DNA of 64,000 nucleotides from Limnohabitans radicicola (lineage in GTDB: Bacteria; Pseudomonadota; Gammaproteobacteria; Burkholderiales; Burkholderiaceae_C). Below are positions 29,128 through 41,400 of the stretch, piece by piece. Under the pieces are notes generated by a model that was given only the letters and a program-made list of their open reading frames with translations, was not told the origin of the DNA and ran no database searches. The translations under genes were made by a program, and so were the position numbers. Every line of letters starts with the position of its first letter. Position 1 is the first letter of the stretch. Location of the stretch: positions 74,883 to 138,882 of the forward strand of contig NZ_JACYFT010000004.1 of assembly GCF_014837235.1 (NCBI RefSeq), written 5' to 3'.

Positions 29128-29796
29128 ATGCCTGAACGCGATGCCCCTTCCCCCACAACCTTGACGGAATTGCCCCTGTTCCCGCTGGGCACGGTGCTGT
29201 TTCCGGGGGCCTTGCTGCCTTTGCAGTTGTTTGAACTGCGCTACTTGCAAATGATCGGCGAGTGCGAGCGCCAAGGCACCGGCTTTGGCGTCGTCACTCT
29301 GACCCAAGGCCGAGAAGTCCATCGGCCCGGCGAGACCGAGCAGTTCGAACCCATCGGCACCCGCGTGCAGATCGAGCGCATTGAACGCCCCCAGGCGGGC
29401 CTGGTGAGGGTCTGGTGCCGTGGGATGGATAAATTTCGCATCGAGGCCACCCAGCAGCGCAGTGATGGCTTGTGGCTGGGCCGGGTACACGCCTTGCCGC
29501 CCGAGCCCGACGTGCAAGTGCCCGAAGACTTGCAACACTTATCGACCCAGATGCACGAAGCCCTGCGCCAGTTGAGCGGCCAGCCCAGTGTGGTGCCGCA
29601 CTGGAACGAAGCCTGGCGGCTGCAGGACTGCGGCTGGCTGTCCCACCGCTACGGTGAGTTGTTGCCCTTGCCCCTGGCCATGAAATACCGCCTGTTTGCC
29701 CTGCCCGAGCCCCTGATGCGGCTGGAACTGATCGGCGATCTGGTCGCGCCAACTTCTGATGCCGCCTCGGGCGGGAAACCGCCTGCAAACTCTTAA
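29128..29796 (+). CDS. LON substrate-binding domain protein
   Basis: 222 residues with the N-terminal domain of Lon but no ATPase or protease part. LPLFPLGTVLFPGALLPLQLFELRYLQMI (residues 14-42) is the usual signature. Such stand-alone proteins are widespread; the function is unknown. It is divergent from YggT (31 bp) and ends 81 bp before lysS. Confidence 0.82.
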   Translation: MPERDAPSPTTLTELPLFPLGTVLFPGALLPLQLFELRYLQMIGECERQGTGFGVVTLTQGREVHRPGETEQFEPIGTRVQIERIERPQAGLVRVWCRGMDKFRIEATQQRSDGLWLGRVHALPPEPDVQVPEDLQHLSTQMHEALRQLSGQPSVVPHWNEAWRLQDCGWLSHRYGELLPLPLAMKYRLFALPEPLMRLELIGDLVAPTSDAASGGKPPANS

Positions 29797-29877
29797 AATA
29801 GAAGGCTTTGCGCCTTCGCGCACATTTCAACCCCCGGATCGGGCGCCTGTGCGCCCAGGTCCCAACCGCACCTCGCC

Positions 29878-31443
<1,566 letters not shown>

Positions 31444-31460
31444 GCGCACCCAGCCCCCAA

Positions 31461-31490
31461 AACAAACCCGGCCTTGGCCGGGTTTGTTGT
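31461..31490 (+). terminator. Intrinsic terminator after lysS
   Basis: aacaaacccggc (31461-31472) pairs with gccgggtttgtt (31477-31488) around a 4 nt loop (cttg), leading into a T/G-rich tail. It lies 18 bp after the lysS stop. Confidence 0.85.
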
Positions 31491-31507
31491 TTCATTCAGG
31501 CAGATCG

Positions 31508-31819
31508 TCAGCCCTGTTGCCGGGGTGGCAAACGGGGCGCATCGTCCACCACCTCGCGCACTTCCACATCGACGATGTCGTCCTGGCGTGGCACTTCGGA
31601 ACCCGCCCCAAAACCGCGCTGACCGCCCCAGCGTGCGCCCTTGCGCAACTCGCTGAACTGTTGCCAGACCATCACCACCTGGGGCTTGCGGCCAGTGAGC
31701 AACCAGCGCACGGTAGCGAACACGATGTAGAGGCCCAGCGCCGCCAGGAGGCCCGCCAGAAACGCGAGCCCCAGAAGACCCGTGAACAGGCCCATGACGA
31801 TGCGTGCAATCGAGTTCAT
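31508..31819 (-). CDS. Small membrane protein of unknown function
   Basis: 103 residues. One long hydrophobic stretch, about residues 5-40 (IVMGLFTGLLGLAFLAGLL then ALGLYIVFATVRWLL), can form two close transmembrane helices. It is followed by a basic, then acidic, soluble tail (QDDIVDVEVREVVDDAP). No recognised domain. It is 18 bp upstream of the lysS terminator region on the opposite strand and just downstream of nagZ in the same direction, so it may belong to the end of the lepA-nagZ unit. Confidence 0.65.
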   Translation of the reverse strand: MNSIARIVMGLFTGLLGLAFLAGLLAALGLYIVFATVRWLLTGRKPQVVMVWQQFSELRKGARWGGQRGFGAGSEVPRQDDIVDVEVREVVDDAPRLPPRQQG

Positions 31820-31837
31820 TCCAGTGTCCTGTTCAGT

Positions 31838-32923
31838 TCAAGGCAGGCGGTCAAGCGCCTGCATGTAATCGCTCGAGCGCACCAGCTCGTCCCAGGGGCG
31901 GGCAGGTGAACGGGGCAAGAGGTTCAAGCGCCGCTCTTCGCTGATCTCGCTGGGTGTCCAGTGGCCTTTGAGTTGGGCCTCGGCCAGCTGGTCCAGCACT
32001 TCATCCAGCTCAGCGCCGTCGTTCACCGCCGAGCGGTTGCACAGCAGGGCCAGGTCGCAGCCAGCCTGCAGCGCGGTGATCACGGCTTCGGTGTAGCTGA
32101 GGGTGCGCCCGTCCATCTGGCGTGCGGCAGCCATCGACAAGTCATCGGTACAGACCACACCCTGAAAGCCCAGCTGAGCACGCAGGATGTCTTGCAACCA
32201 GCGCGGCGAAAAGCCCGCAGGGCGGCTGTCGACCTTGCTGTAAATCACATGGGCGGGCATGACGGCAGTGAGCACGCTGGTGAGCCAACGGTAAGGTTGT
32301 GCATCGTCGGCCAGGATGGTTTTGAGGCTGCGCTTGTCCACCGGCAGCGCCACGTGAGAGTCGGCCTTGACGGCACCGTGCCCGGGAAAATGCTTGCCGC
32401 AATTGTCCATGCCCGCCTGCAGCAGGCCTTGCATCAGGCTGCGGGCCAGCAGGCTCACGACGCGCGGGTCGCGTGCAAAAGCGCGGTCACCAATCACGCC
32501 GCTCTCGCCGTGGTCCAAGTCGAGCACGGGCGTGAAGCTGAAGTCCACGCCGCAAGCGCGCAGCTCACTGGCCAGCACAAAGCCCGCCGATGTGGCCGCT
32601 TCGCAGGCCTTGAGCACGCCTGAGCCAGGTTGGCCTTTGTCGTCCTGACACCAAAGCTCGCCCAAGGCGCGCATGGGCGGCAAATGGGTGAAGCCGTCGG
32701 TGCGAAAGCGCTGCACACGGCCGCCTTCGTGGTCCACCGCGATCAAGAGGTCGGGTCGGAGGTTTTTGATGTCGGCACACAGCGTGGTCAGCTGCGCACG
32801 GCTGTGCCAGTTGCGGCCAAACAGGATCATGCCGCCCACCAGCGGATGCGCCAGACGGCGGCGGTCCACAGCGGACAGGGTGGTGCCGGCAATGTCGATG
32901 ATCAGGGGGGCGTGCTGTGACAT
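31838..32923 (-). CDS. nagZ: Beta-N-acetylhexosaminidase NagZ
   Basis: 361 residues, glycoside hydrolase family 3; removes GlcNAc from muropeptides in cytoplasmic peptidoglycan recycling. GGMILFGRNW is near residue 30, the hallmark GKHFPGHGAVKADSH is near residue 175, and the catalytic Asp lies in GVVCTDDLSMAA near residue 255. The start is the ATG at 32923 (MSQHAPLIIDIAG); an upstream TTG would add 12 residues. Confidence 0.94.
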   Translation of the reverse strand: MSQHAPLIIDIAGTTLSAVDRRRLAHPLVGGMILFGRNWHSRAQLTTLCADIKNLRPDLLIAVDHEGGRVQRFRTDGFTHLPPMRALGELWCQDDKGQPGSGVLKACEAATSAGFVLASELRACGVDFSFTPVLDLDHGESGVIGDRAFARDPRVVSLLARSLMQGLLQAGMDNCGKHFPGHGAVKADSHVALPVDKRSLKTILADDAQPYRWLTSVLTAVMPAHVIYSKVDSRPAGFSPRWLQDILRAQLGFQGVVCTDDLSMAAARQMDGRTLSYTEAVITALQAGCDLALLCNRSAVNDGAELDEVLDQLAEAQLKGHWTPSEISEERRLNLLPRSPARPWDELVRSSDYMQALDRLP

Positions 32924-32960
32924 GGGGTGTCCATTCAATGTGGGGCGCCAACGCGGCAAA

Positions 32961-33368
32961 TCAAGGGCGCACGGTGCTGGAGGTCTCGACCACGCAAAAA
33001 CTGGCCGCGTATTCGGACTCGTCGGTCACGGTGATGTGTGCGCTCAGGCCCTTGGCTTCAAACCACTCTTTCAAAACACCGTGCAGCACGATGACCGGCT
33101 GGCCACTGGGCAGTTTACCGATCTCGCACAGGCGCCAGGTCATGGGCATGCGCATGCCCAGACCAATGGCCTTGCTGAAGGCCTCTTTGGCCGAAAACCG
33201 GGTGGCGAGATAGCGCACGCCCCGCTCGGGCCAACGGGCGCTGCGGGCTTTCCAGGTGGCCATTTCGGCATCGCTCAAGACCTTGGCGGCAAAGCGTTCG
33301 CCGTGCCGTTCCAGGCTGGCTTGGATGCGCCGGATGTCGCAGATGTCGGTGCCGATGCCGTAGATCAT
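32961..33368 (-). CDS. acpS: Holo-[acyl-carrier-protein] synthase
   Basis: 135 residues; attaches 4'-phosphopantetheine to AcpP, whose gene is also in this window. [16 protein letters not shown] carries the metal-binding Asp, and [13 protein letters not shown] near residue 60 carries the catalytic Glu and Lys. The start ATG at 33368 overlaps the pdxJ stop in an ATGA. Confidence 0.95.
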   Translation of the reverse strand: MIYGIGTDICDIRRIQASLERHGERFAAKVLSDAEMATWKARSARWPERGVRYLATRFSAKEAFSKAIGLGMRMPMTWRLCEIGKLPSGQPVIVLHGVLKEWFEAKGLSAHITVTDESEYAASFCVVETSSTVRP

Positions 33369-34114
33369 TTTTTCAGGCAAGCGAGGTAGGCCTGCACCGT
33401 GGCGCTGTAGCCCAGCTCCAGCGCATCGGCCATGAAGGCGTGGCCAATCGAGACTTCTTGCAGGCCCTTCACCGCCGCCACAAAGGCGGGCAAGTTATCC
33501 CGGTTCAGGTCGTGGCCTGCGTTCAGGCCAAGGCCGGCCTGCAGCGCGGCCTCGGCCGCATCGGCGTAACGCTGCAACTGGGACGCGTTGTCCGGGGTGC
33601 CAAACGAAGCCGCATAAGGCTCGGTGTACAGCTCCACCCGGTCAGCCCCTACGGCGCGTGCTGCAGCCATTTGCTCTGGAATCGGGTCCATGAAGAGGCT
33701 CACGCGCACGCCCAGGGCCTTGCATTCGTCGATCAGGGGTTTCAGCCGCTCGGCGTCTTGCGGAAACGTCCAGCCGTGGTCGCTGGTGAACTGGCCTTCA
33801 CTGTCGGGCACAAAGGTCACCTGGTGCGGGCGCACGGCACGCACGTGCTGAATCAGGTTGTGGAAGGGGTTGCCTTCGATGTTGAACTCGCGCTCGGGCC
33901 AGGCCTTCATCAGGGCCGTCAACTCGGGCACGTCGCTCGCGCGGATGTGGCGCTCATCGGGCCGAGGATGGATGGTGATGCCCTGCGCACCCGCCTTCAG
34001 GCACAGCTCGGCCGCGCGAGTGACGCTGGGGATGCCCAGGTGGCGCGAGTTGCGCAGCAGCGCGACTTTGTTGACGTTGACCGAGAGGGCAACGCGTTCA
34101 GGGGTGGTGGTCAT
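33365..34114 (-). CDS. pdxJ: Pyridoxine 5'-phosphate synthase
   Basis: 249 residues; last step of the DXP-dependent vitamin B6 pathway, a TIM barrel. [15 protein letters not shown] near residue 10, [11 protein letters not shown] near residue 45, and FIDPIPEQ-like [12 protein letters not shown] near residue 138. The C-terminal [12 protein letters not shown] and [11 protein letters not shown] hold conserved active-site residues. It is coupled to recO upstream and acpS downstream by ATGA overlaps. Confidence 0.95.
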   Translation of the reverse strand: MTTTPERVALSVNVNKVALLRNSRHLGIPSVTRAAELCLKAGAQGITIHPRPDERHIRASDVPELTALMKAWPEREFNIEGNPFHNLIQHVRAVRPHQVTFVPDSEGQFTSDHGWTFPQDAERLKPLIDECKALGVRVSLFMDPIPEQMAAARAVGADRVELYTEPYAASFGTPDNASQLQRYADAAEAALQAGLGLNAGHDLNRDNLPAFVAAVKGLQEVSIGHAFMADALELGYSATVQAYLACLKK

Positions 34115-34860
34115 AAGGTTTGCAAGTCCAGCATCATTTGGCGGGTGCGCAAGGCTCCCACACCGCAATGGTAGTTGAGGAGGGAGCGCATCGGCCGCTG
34201 CATCTGGCTGAGCAGCTCGGCGCATTCGCGCAACAGCGCGGCCAACGGGCTGGGGGCGTTCAGGGCGTGCTGCAGCGCCAGCCACTGCTGGCCCTGCAGG
34301 GCGTGGCGGCTGTCTTGTGGCACCCATTGCAGCCCGGCCTCAGGCACCAGGGCATACCAGGCCTCAGGCTCCAGCGGTTTCATGGTCAAGGTCTGCACGT
34401 CGAGTGCGGGCAAGAGACCTGTCTCCTTGAGCACCAGCAATTCAAAGGCGCGCAAGGCCCATTGCATGGCGTCCGGGTCGCCACTGGCCAGCAAGCGCAC
34501 GGCAGCGGCATACACCTCGAACAGGTGCGGATGGGGGTCGTCGCGCACCAAGAGGCGCATCAGCAGCTCGTTCAGGTAGTAGCCCGAGAGCAGTGCTTCG
34601 CCCGTGGGCATGACGTGGCCGCCCACCCATTCGGCCGACTTGAGGGTGCGGATGTCGCCGTCACCGCCAAAGCTGAGCGACAGCGGCTGCAGTGGCAGCA
34701 AAACGGGGCGAAAGCTGGAGCTGGGCCGCTTGGCCCCCTTGGCCACCACCGCCACCCGGCCATGGTGGCGGGTGAAGACTTCCAGGATCAGGCTGGTTTC
34801 GCTCCAGTCGTAGCGGTGCAGCACATAGGCTGGCTCGTCTGCGATCCGCTGGGTGGCCAT
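34111..34860 (-). CDS. recO: DNA repair protein RecO
   Basis: 249 residues; loads RecA with RecR in the RecFOR pathway. An N-terminal OB fold ([37 protein letters not shown], here split: [18 protein letters not shown] and [13 protein letters not shown]) is followed by an alpha-helical domain. The betaproteobacterial form lacks the zinc cysteines seen in some species. The start is the ATG at 34860, 11 bp after era. Confidence 0.92.
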   Translation of the reverse strand: MATQRIADEPAYVLHRYDWSETSLILEVFTRHHGRVAVVAKGAKRPSSSFRPVLLPLQPLSLSFGGDGDIRTLKSAEWVGGHVMPTGEALLSGYYLNELLMRLLVRDDPHPHLFEVYAAAVRLLASGDPDAMQWALRAFELLVLKETGLLPALDVQTLTMKPLEPEAWYALVPEAGLQWVPQDSRHALQGQQWLALQHALNAPSPLAALLRECAELLSQMQRPMRSLLNYHCGVGALRTRQMMLDLQTL

Positions 34861-34871
34861 TGGCAGCGAAA

Positions 34872-35933
34872 TTACTCGTAACCGAAGGAGCGCACGCGCG
34901 CCTCGTCGTCGGCCCAGCCAGAGCGCACCTTGACCCACAACTCGATGAACACCTTGGCGTCGAGCAGTTTTTCAAGTTCCATCCGGGACTCGGTGCCGAT
35001 GCGCTTGAGTTTTTCGCCCTTGTCGCCGATGACCATGGCTTTGTGGCCATCGCGCTCGACCACGATGGTGGCGGCGATGCGCACCATGCGCTTGGCGGTG
35101 TGGGCAGGTTCTTCCTCGAACTTGTCGATCACGACGGTGGAGGTGTAAGGCAGCTCATCGCCCGTGAGGCGGAAGAGCTTTTCGCGCACAATTTCGCTGG
35201 CGAGGAATTTCTCGCTGCGGTCGGTCAACTCGTCGTTGGTGTACCACCAGCCTTGCTCGGGCAGGTATTTCTCGCAAATGCCCAACAGGCGCTCGATGTC
35301 TTTAGGCTGCTTGGCCGACATGGGTACGAACTCGGCAAACGCGTGGCGCTCCTGCATGTCCCGCAACCAGGGGGCAATTTCTGCACGGCGATTCACAGCG
35401 TCAAGTTTGTTGGCGATCAAAAGCGCGGGGATGCCAGGCTTGAGCAGCGACAGCACCTTGGCATCGGCCAGGTTGAAGCTGCCCGCCTCGACCACAAAGA
35501 GCACCAGGTCCACATCGCCCACCGCGCCAACCACGGTCTTGTTGAGCGACTTGTTGAGCGCGGTGCCATGGCGGGTCTGAAAGCCCGGGGTGTCCACAAA
35601 CACGAACTGGGTCTGGTCTTGGTTGCGGATGCCCGTGATGCGGTGGCGCGTGGTTTGCGCCTTGCGCGAGGTGATGCTGATCTTTTGCCCCACCAAAGCA
35701 TTGAGCAAGGTGGACTTGCCGACGTTGGGCTTGCCCACAATGGCCACCAGGCCGCAGCGCTGGCCTTGGGTGGACAGCGGGGCATCGCCCGCCACACCTG
35801 CGGCTTGCGCCTCGGCGTCCGAACGCGGCTCGACCGTCACCCCCGGGATCTCGATGGCACGGCGGGCCACCTTGGGTGACAAGTCCACCTGGGGTTCGGA
35901 GCCTGTCTCGTCTGGCGTGTGTTTGGCGTTCAT
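34872..35933 (-). CDS. era: GTPase Era
   Basis: 353 residues; binds 16S rRNA during 30S assembly. G1 GKPNVGKST is at residues 67-75, G3 is DTPGFQ, G4 is NKLD, and the C-terminal KH domain includes [13 protein letters not shown]. The N-terminus is about 50 residues longer than enterobacterial Era and is polar and unstructured. The start ATG at 35933 overlaps the rnc stop by ATGA, which favours it; a later start cannot be excluded. Confidence 0.93.
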   Translation of the reverse strand: MNAKHTPDETGSEPQVDLSPKVARRAIEIPGVTVEPRSDAEAQAAGVAGDAPLSTQGQRCGLVAIVGKPNVGKSTLLNALVGQKISITSRKAQTTRHRITGIRNQDQTQFVFVDTPGFQTRHGTALNKSLNKTVVGAVGDVDLVLFVVEAGSFNLADAKVLSLLKPGIPALLIANKLDAVNRRAEIAPWLRDMQERHAFAEFVPMSAKQPKDIERLLGICEKYLPEQGWWYTNDELTDRSEKFLASEIVREKLFRLTGDELPYTSTVVIDKFEEEPAHTAKRMVRIAATIVVERDGHKAMVIGDKGEKLKRIGTESRMELEKLLDAKVFIELWVKVRSGWADDEARVRSFGYE

Positions 35934-36616
35934 GCGGATTTCTTGAGGATGTCGAGCAGGGCCTGGGCTGCGGCCTGTTCGGCAGCTCGGCGGGAGGGGC
36001 CCAGTCCACGTTGGGACTGGCGCAGTTGAGGCACTTCGCAGGCCACTTCGAAGGTCTGGCGGTGCGCCGCACCCGACGTTTCCACCACGGTGTATTGCGG
36101 CAGCGCCAGCTTGCGGCCTTGCAACCACTCCTGGAGTTCGGTTTTGGGGTCTTTGGCAGCCGCCTGCATGGTCGGGTTGATGTCCACCTTCTGGAACAGG
36201 CGCTCCACCAGGGGCTGTGCAGCGGCATAGCCGCCATCCAGGTAGACCGCACCGATCAGGGCTTCGAGCGCATCGGCCAGGATGGACGGGCGCTTTTGCC
36301 CGCCGGAGCGCAGCTCGCCTTCGCCCAGACGCAAGACCGCAGGCAACTCCATCTGCTGGGCCAGCTGGTGCAGCGTGTCCTGCTTGACGAGATTGGCCCG
36401 CACGCGCGAGAGGTCGCCTTCGGGCAGGTCGCTCAGCTGGGTGTAGAGCAGGTGCGCCACCGCCAGGTTGAGCACCGAGTCGCCCAGAAATTCGAGCCGC
36501 TCGTTGTGGTCGGCACTGAAGCTGCGGTGGGTCACGGCCTGCTGCAGCAAGGCGCGCTGCTTGAATGCATAGCCCAAGCGCACTTGCAGGGCGGACAGAA
36601 GATCGGGGTTGGCCAC
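35930..36616 (-). CDS. rnc: Ribonuclease III
   Basis: 228 residues from the GTG at 36616, which lies 1 nt beyond the lepB stop. The upstream in-frame TTG at 36652 would overlap lepB by 35 bp and is less likely. The catalytic signature [17 protein letters not shown] is near residue 39 and the second acidic set is in [17 protein letters not shown] near residue 113. A C-terminal double-stranded RNA-binding domain is at about residues 155-225. It processes rRNA and other double-stranded RNA. Confidence 0.94.
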   Translation of the reverse strand: MANPDLLSALQVRLGYAFKQRALLQQAVTHRSFSADHNERLEFLGDSVLNLAVAHLLYTQLSDLPEGDLSRVRANLVKQDTLHQLAQQMELPAVLRLGEGELRSGGQKRPSILADALEALIGAVYLDGGYAAAQPLVERLFQKVDINPTMQAAAKDPKTELQEWLQGRKLALPQYTVVETSGAAHRQTFEVACEVPQLRQSQRGLGPSRRAAEQAAAQALLDILKKSA

Positions 36617-36617
36617 G

Positions 36618-37583
36618 TCAGTCAAAAGCGCCGATGCGCTTGAGGTTGCCAAAGTTCATCCAGACAAAGAAGGCCTTGCCCACGATGTTGGCGTCGGGCA
36701 CAAAGCCCCAGTAACGGGAGTCCAGCGAGTTGTCGCGGTTGTCACCCATCATGAAGTAGTGCCCGGCGGGCACCTTGCAGACCACGCCTTCGACGCTGTA
36801 GCGGCATTGGTCACGGAAAGGGAATTCGTCCGTTCCCGGGATGAAGGCGGGTCGATCGTTGTCAATGATCAGGTTGTGGGTTTTGCCGGGCAGGTTCTCG
36901 CGCTGGTGCTTGAAGTAACGCATCACCGATTCGTCAAAGTAATCGGGCAGGCTCTCGCTGGCCACGGGCTGGCCGTTGATCGTCAGCTTCTTGTTCAGAT
37001 AAGCCACTTCGTCGCCCGGGATGCCGATCACCCGCTTGATGTAGTCCTGGCTAGGGCGCGGCGGGAAACGGAACACCATCACGTCACCGCGCTGCACCGG
37101 GGTACCCTCGGTGAGCTTGATGTTGGCCACCGGCAAACGAACGCCGTAATGGAATTTATTGACCAGGATCAGGTCACCGATTTGCAGCGTCGGGATCATC
37201 GAGCCTGAGGGGATCTTGAAGGGCTCGAACAGGAAAGAGCGCAGGATGAACACCACCACGATCACCGGGAACAGCCCAGCGGTCCAGTCCAGCCACCAGG
37301 GCTGCATCAGCAGCTTGTCGCGGGCTTCGGCCGTGTCGGTGTCGATTTTTTCGATGCCCATGCGGGTGAGTTCGCTGCGGCGCTGGGCCGTGGCTTCATC
37401 GAGTCTGGCTGCAGCGGCTTCACGCTGCGGCAAGAAATAAAAGCGTTCGGCCAGCCAGTAAATACCGGTCACCACGGTGGCCAGCAGCAAGAGCAACGCA
37501 AAGTTGCCCTCGATGTAACCCAGGTACCAGGAGCCCGCATAGCCCACGAACGCGGCCAGCACCAAAGAGGTCAGGAACTGCAT
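36618..37583 (-). CDS. lepB: Signal peptidase I
   Basis: 321 residues; cleaves signal peptides at the periplasmic face. Two N-terminal transmembrane helices lie within residues 1-50 and a further hydrophobic segment is near residue 100. The catalytic Ser is in [14 protein letters not shown] near residue 125, the catalytic Lys is in [13 protein letters not shown] near residue 180, and [18 protein letters not shown] is near residue 285. The start ATG overlaps the lepA stop by one base (TGATG). Confidence 0.95.
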   Translation of the reverse strand: MQFLTSLVLAAFVGYAGSWYLGYIEGNFALLLLLATVVTGIYWLAERFYFLPQREAAAARLDEATAQRRSELTRMGIEKIDTDTAEARDKLLMQPWWLDWTAGLFPVIVVVFILRSFLFEPFKIPSGSMIPTLQIGDLILVNKFHYGVRLPVANIKLTEGTPVQRGDVMVFRFPPRPSQDYIKRVIGIPGDEVAYLNKKLTINGQPVASESLPDYFDESVMRYFKHQRENLPGKTHNLIIDNDRPAFIPGTDEFPFRDQCRYSVEGVVCKVPAGHYFMMGDNRDNSLDSRYWGFVPDANIVGKAFFVWMNFGNLKRIGAFD

Positions 37584-39391
37584 CAATCTTCCACCTGCAA
37601 AATGGCCAGGAACGCCTCTTGAGGCACCTCGACCGAACCGATTTGTTTCATGCGCTTTTTACCCGCCTTTTGCTTTTCCAGCAATTTGCGTTTGCGCGTG
37701 ATGTCGCCACCATAGCACTTGGCCAGCACGTTCTTGCGCAAGGCCTTGATGGTCTCACGGGCAATGATGTTGGCGCCAATGGCCGCCTGAATCGCCACGT
37801 CGAACATCTGGCGGGAAATGATCTCGCGCATCTTGGCCGCCACGGCACGGCCCCGATACTGTGCCTGTGTGCGGTGCACGATGATGGACAGCGCATCGAC
37901 CTTCTCGCCGTTAAGCATGATGTCGACTTTGACCACGTCGGACGCGCGGTACTCCTTGAACTCGTAGTCCATCGAGGCGTAACCCCGGCTGACCGATTTG
38001 AGCTTGTCAAAGAAGTCCAGCACGATCTCGCCCAGGGGCATCTCATACGTCAGCATGACCTGGCGGCCGTGGTAGGCCATGTTGATCTGCACGCCGCGCT
38101 TTTGGTTGGCCAGCGTCATCACGGGGCCCACATAGTCTTGCGGCATGTACAGGTGCACGGTGACGATGGGCTCACGGATTTCCTGCAGGCGGCCCTGATC
38201 CGGCATCTTGGAGGGGTTTTCCACCATGATCACTTCGCCGTCGCCCTTGACCACTTCGTAGACCACGCTGGGCGCGGTGGTGATCAGGTCCTGGTCGAAC
38301 TCGCGCTCCAGGCGCTCTTGCACGATTTCCATGTGCAGCAAACCGAGGAAACCGCAACGGAATCCAAAACCCAGCGCTTGCGAGACTTCAGGTTCATAGT
38401 GCAAAGACGCGTCGTTGAGTTTGAGCTTTTCGAGTGCGTCGCGCAGGGCATCGTACTGGTTGGCTTCGGTCGGGTACAAACCGGCAAACACCTGCGGCTG
38501 AATTTCCTTGAAGCCAGGCAGCGCTTCGGTGGCCGGGCCGAGGTTGTTGGGCAATTTCTTTTCGAGTGTGACGGTGTCACCCACTTTGGCCGCTTGCAAC
38601 TCCTTGATGCCCGCGATGATGTAACCCACCTCGCCGGCCTTGAGCATCTCTCGTGGCTGGTTGGCCGGGGTGAACACACCCAGGCTGCCCGCTTCGTAGA
38701 CGGCATTGCTGGCCATCATGCGGATGCGTTCGCCTTTGATCAGTTGACCGTCGACCACACGCACCAGCATGACTACACCCACATAGCTGTCAAACCAGCT
38801 GTCGATGATCATGGCGCGCAAAGGCGCATCGGCCTGCCCTTGGGGTGCGGGCACCTTGGCCACAATCGCTTCGAGGATTTCGTCGATGCCCATGCCGGTC
38901 TTGGCCGAGCAAGGGATCGCATCGGTCGCGTCGATGCCGATCACGTCCTCCACTTCGGCGCGGGCATTGTCCGGATCGGCGTTGGGCAAATCCATCTTGT
39001 TGAGCACGGGCACCACTTCCACACCCAGGTCGAGTGCGGTGTAGCAGTTGGCCACGGTTTGCGCTTCCACACCCTGGCTGGCGTCGACCACCAGCAAGGC
39101 GCCTTCGCACGCCGACAATGAACGCGACACTTCATAAGAGAAGTCCACGTGTCCAGGCGTGTCGATCAGGTTGAGGTTGTAGACCTGCCCATCTTTGGCT
39201 TTGTATTGGAGTGCAGCGGTTTGCGCCTTGATGGTGATGCCGCGTTCTTTCTCGATGTCCATGGAGTCCAGCACCTGGGCTTCCATGTCGCGGGCTTCGA
39301 GTCCACCGCAGCGTTGAATCAAGCGATCGGCCAGCGTGGATTTGCCGTGGTCAATGTGCGCAATGATCGAAAAATTTCTGATGTGATTCAT
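37583..39391 (-). CDS. lepA: Elongation factor 4 (LepA)
   Basis: 602 residues; translational GTPase that back-translocates or aids ribosomes. [19 protein letters not shown] is the G1 region near residue 5, DTPGHVDF is G3, and NKMDLP is G4. The LepA-specific C-terminal domain ends in [23 protein letters not shown]. The start is ATG 39391. It opens the coupled set lepA-lepB-rnc-era-recO-pdxJ-acpS-nagZ. Confidence 0.96.
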   Translation of the reverse strand: MNHIRNFSIIAHIDHGKSTLADRLIQRCGGLEARDMEAQVLDSMDIEKERGITIKAQTAALQYKAKDGQVYNLNLIDTPGHVDFSYEVSRSLSACEGALLVVDASQGVEAQTVANCYTALDLGVEVVPVLNKMDLPNADPDNARAEVEDVIGIDATDAIPCSAKTGMGIDEILEAIVAKVPAPQGQADAPLRAMIIDSWFDSYVGVVMLVRVVDGQLIKGERIRMMASNAVYEAGSLGVFTPANQPREMLKAGEVGYIIAGIKELQAAKVGDTVTLEKKLPNNLGPATEALPGFKEIQPQVFAGLYPTEANQYDALRDALEKLKLNDASLHYEPEVSQALGFGFRCGFLGLLHMEIVQERLEREFDQDLITTAPSVVYEVVKGDGEVIMVENPSKMPDQGRLQEIREPIVTVHLYMPQDYVGPVMTLANQKRGVQINMAYHGRQVMLTYEMPLGEIVLDFFDKLKSVSRGYASMDYEFKEYRASDVVKVDIMLNGEKVDALSIIVHRTQAQYRGRAVAAKMREIISRQMFDVAIQAAIGANIIARETIKALRKNVLAKCYGGDITRKRKLLEKQKAGKKRMKQIGSVEVPQEAFLAILQVED

Positions 39392-39435
39392 CAAGGACGG
39401 TCTGCAAGTAGTTGAGGATCAACGATCCACACAAG

Positions 39436-39466
39436 AAAAAAGGGCGCGTCTGGTGTTGACGCGCCC
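39436..39466 (-). terminator. Terminator-like hairpin 45 bp upstream of lepA
   Basis: gggcgcgtc (39442-39450) pairs with gacgcgccc (39458-39466) around a 7 nt loop. On the minus strand six T residues follow (39436-39441). It points into lepA, so it would end any transcript from the degP side, act as an attenuator, or end a small RNA made in this gap. Confidence 0.75.
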
Positions 39467-39582
39467 TGAACCAACAATCAATGGCAACTGCGATAGTTGG
39501 GACTTCATTGTAGGCAAATTGCCCCGTTCGCACAGCCCCGAAAATCGGCTTGGCGGGTCGTTGCGGTGATGCAACACCAAGA

Positions 39583-39649
39583 TTATCCACAGTTTATTCA
39601 CAATTCAGGGGATATCTGATTGAACAACTTGTGGGCCACTTGTGGATCA
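39583..39649. promoter_or_regulatory. DnaA-box cluster
   Basis: TTATCCACA (39583-39591) and TTATTCACA (39594-39602) are two perfect matches to TTATNCACA in the same orientation, separated by 2 bp. Two reverse-oriented near matches follow: TGTGGGCCA (39630-39638, two mismatches) and TGTGGATCA (39641-39649, one mismatch). Binding by DnaA is inferred. Confidence 0.55.
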
Positions 39650-39850
39650 CGGGTGGACTGTTGTTGAACATCCCGTATCGTGAATCCAGACCTGCGCTTT
39701 ATGCCATGAATGATGGGTCAAGACACCGAATTTTAACGAAATTCGTCATGAACAGCTCAAAAAGTTAGCAGTCGCACACTTTCGAAGAGTTGAAAAAACA
39801 GCATAAAAAATTTTCATCTGTTGCATTCATGCCGCCCCGAGCTGCCAAAG

Positions 39851-39868
39851 CCCCCGAAGCTTCGGGGG
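39851..39868 (-). terminator. Probable degP terminator (perfect palindrome)
   Basis: The 18 bp sequence cccccgaagcttcggggg is exactly self-complementary, giving a 7 bp stem with a 4 nt loop. On the minus strand it is followed by only a short CTTT. It lies 22 bp after the degP stop. Confidence 0.6.
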
Positions 39869-39890
39869 ACTCTTGACAAGCGCGTGGCGG

Positions 39891-41342
<1,452 letters not shown>

Positions 41343-41400
41343 TTGGTCCTCCTTGTTGTCCAACGTCCAGCTTCAGCACATGGGGGCGCCCGGCGCAGGA

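Larger units (their letters stand above)
39392..39890. other. 499 bp intergenic region between degP and lepA
   Basis: No credible gene was found on either strand. The region holds, from left to right: a minus-strand terminator-like hairpin (39436-39466), a cluster of DnaA-box-like 9-mers (39583-39649), AT-rich stretches around 39725-39750 and 39790-39825, and a perfect palindrome 20 bp past degP (39851-39868). No clear lepA promoter could be picked out, although it should lie here. Confidence 0.7.

Noticed and set aside
27475-29538. 687-codon open frame on the minus strand across accD and YggT
   Set aside because: It crosses three well-supported genes and a terminator, with composition typical of antisense frames.
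29797-29877. T-box or riboswitch upstream of lysS
   Set aside because: The gap is only 81 bp and shows no T-box consensus or lysine-riboswitch-like structure.
39392-39890. Chromosomal origin of replication
   Set aside because: DnaA boxes and AT-rich stretches are present, but there is no dnaA, dnaN, rpmH or gidA nearby and no repeated GATC or AT-rich 13-mers. It is kept only as a DnaA-box cluster.
41343-41363. TTG start of DegP at 41363
   Set aside because: The perfect AAGGAGGA lies between this TTG and the GTG at 41342, so initiation at the GTG is much more likely.
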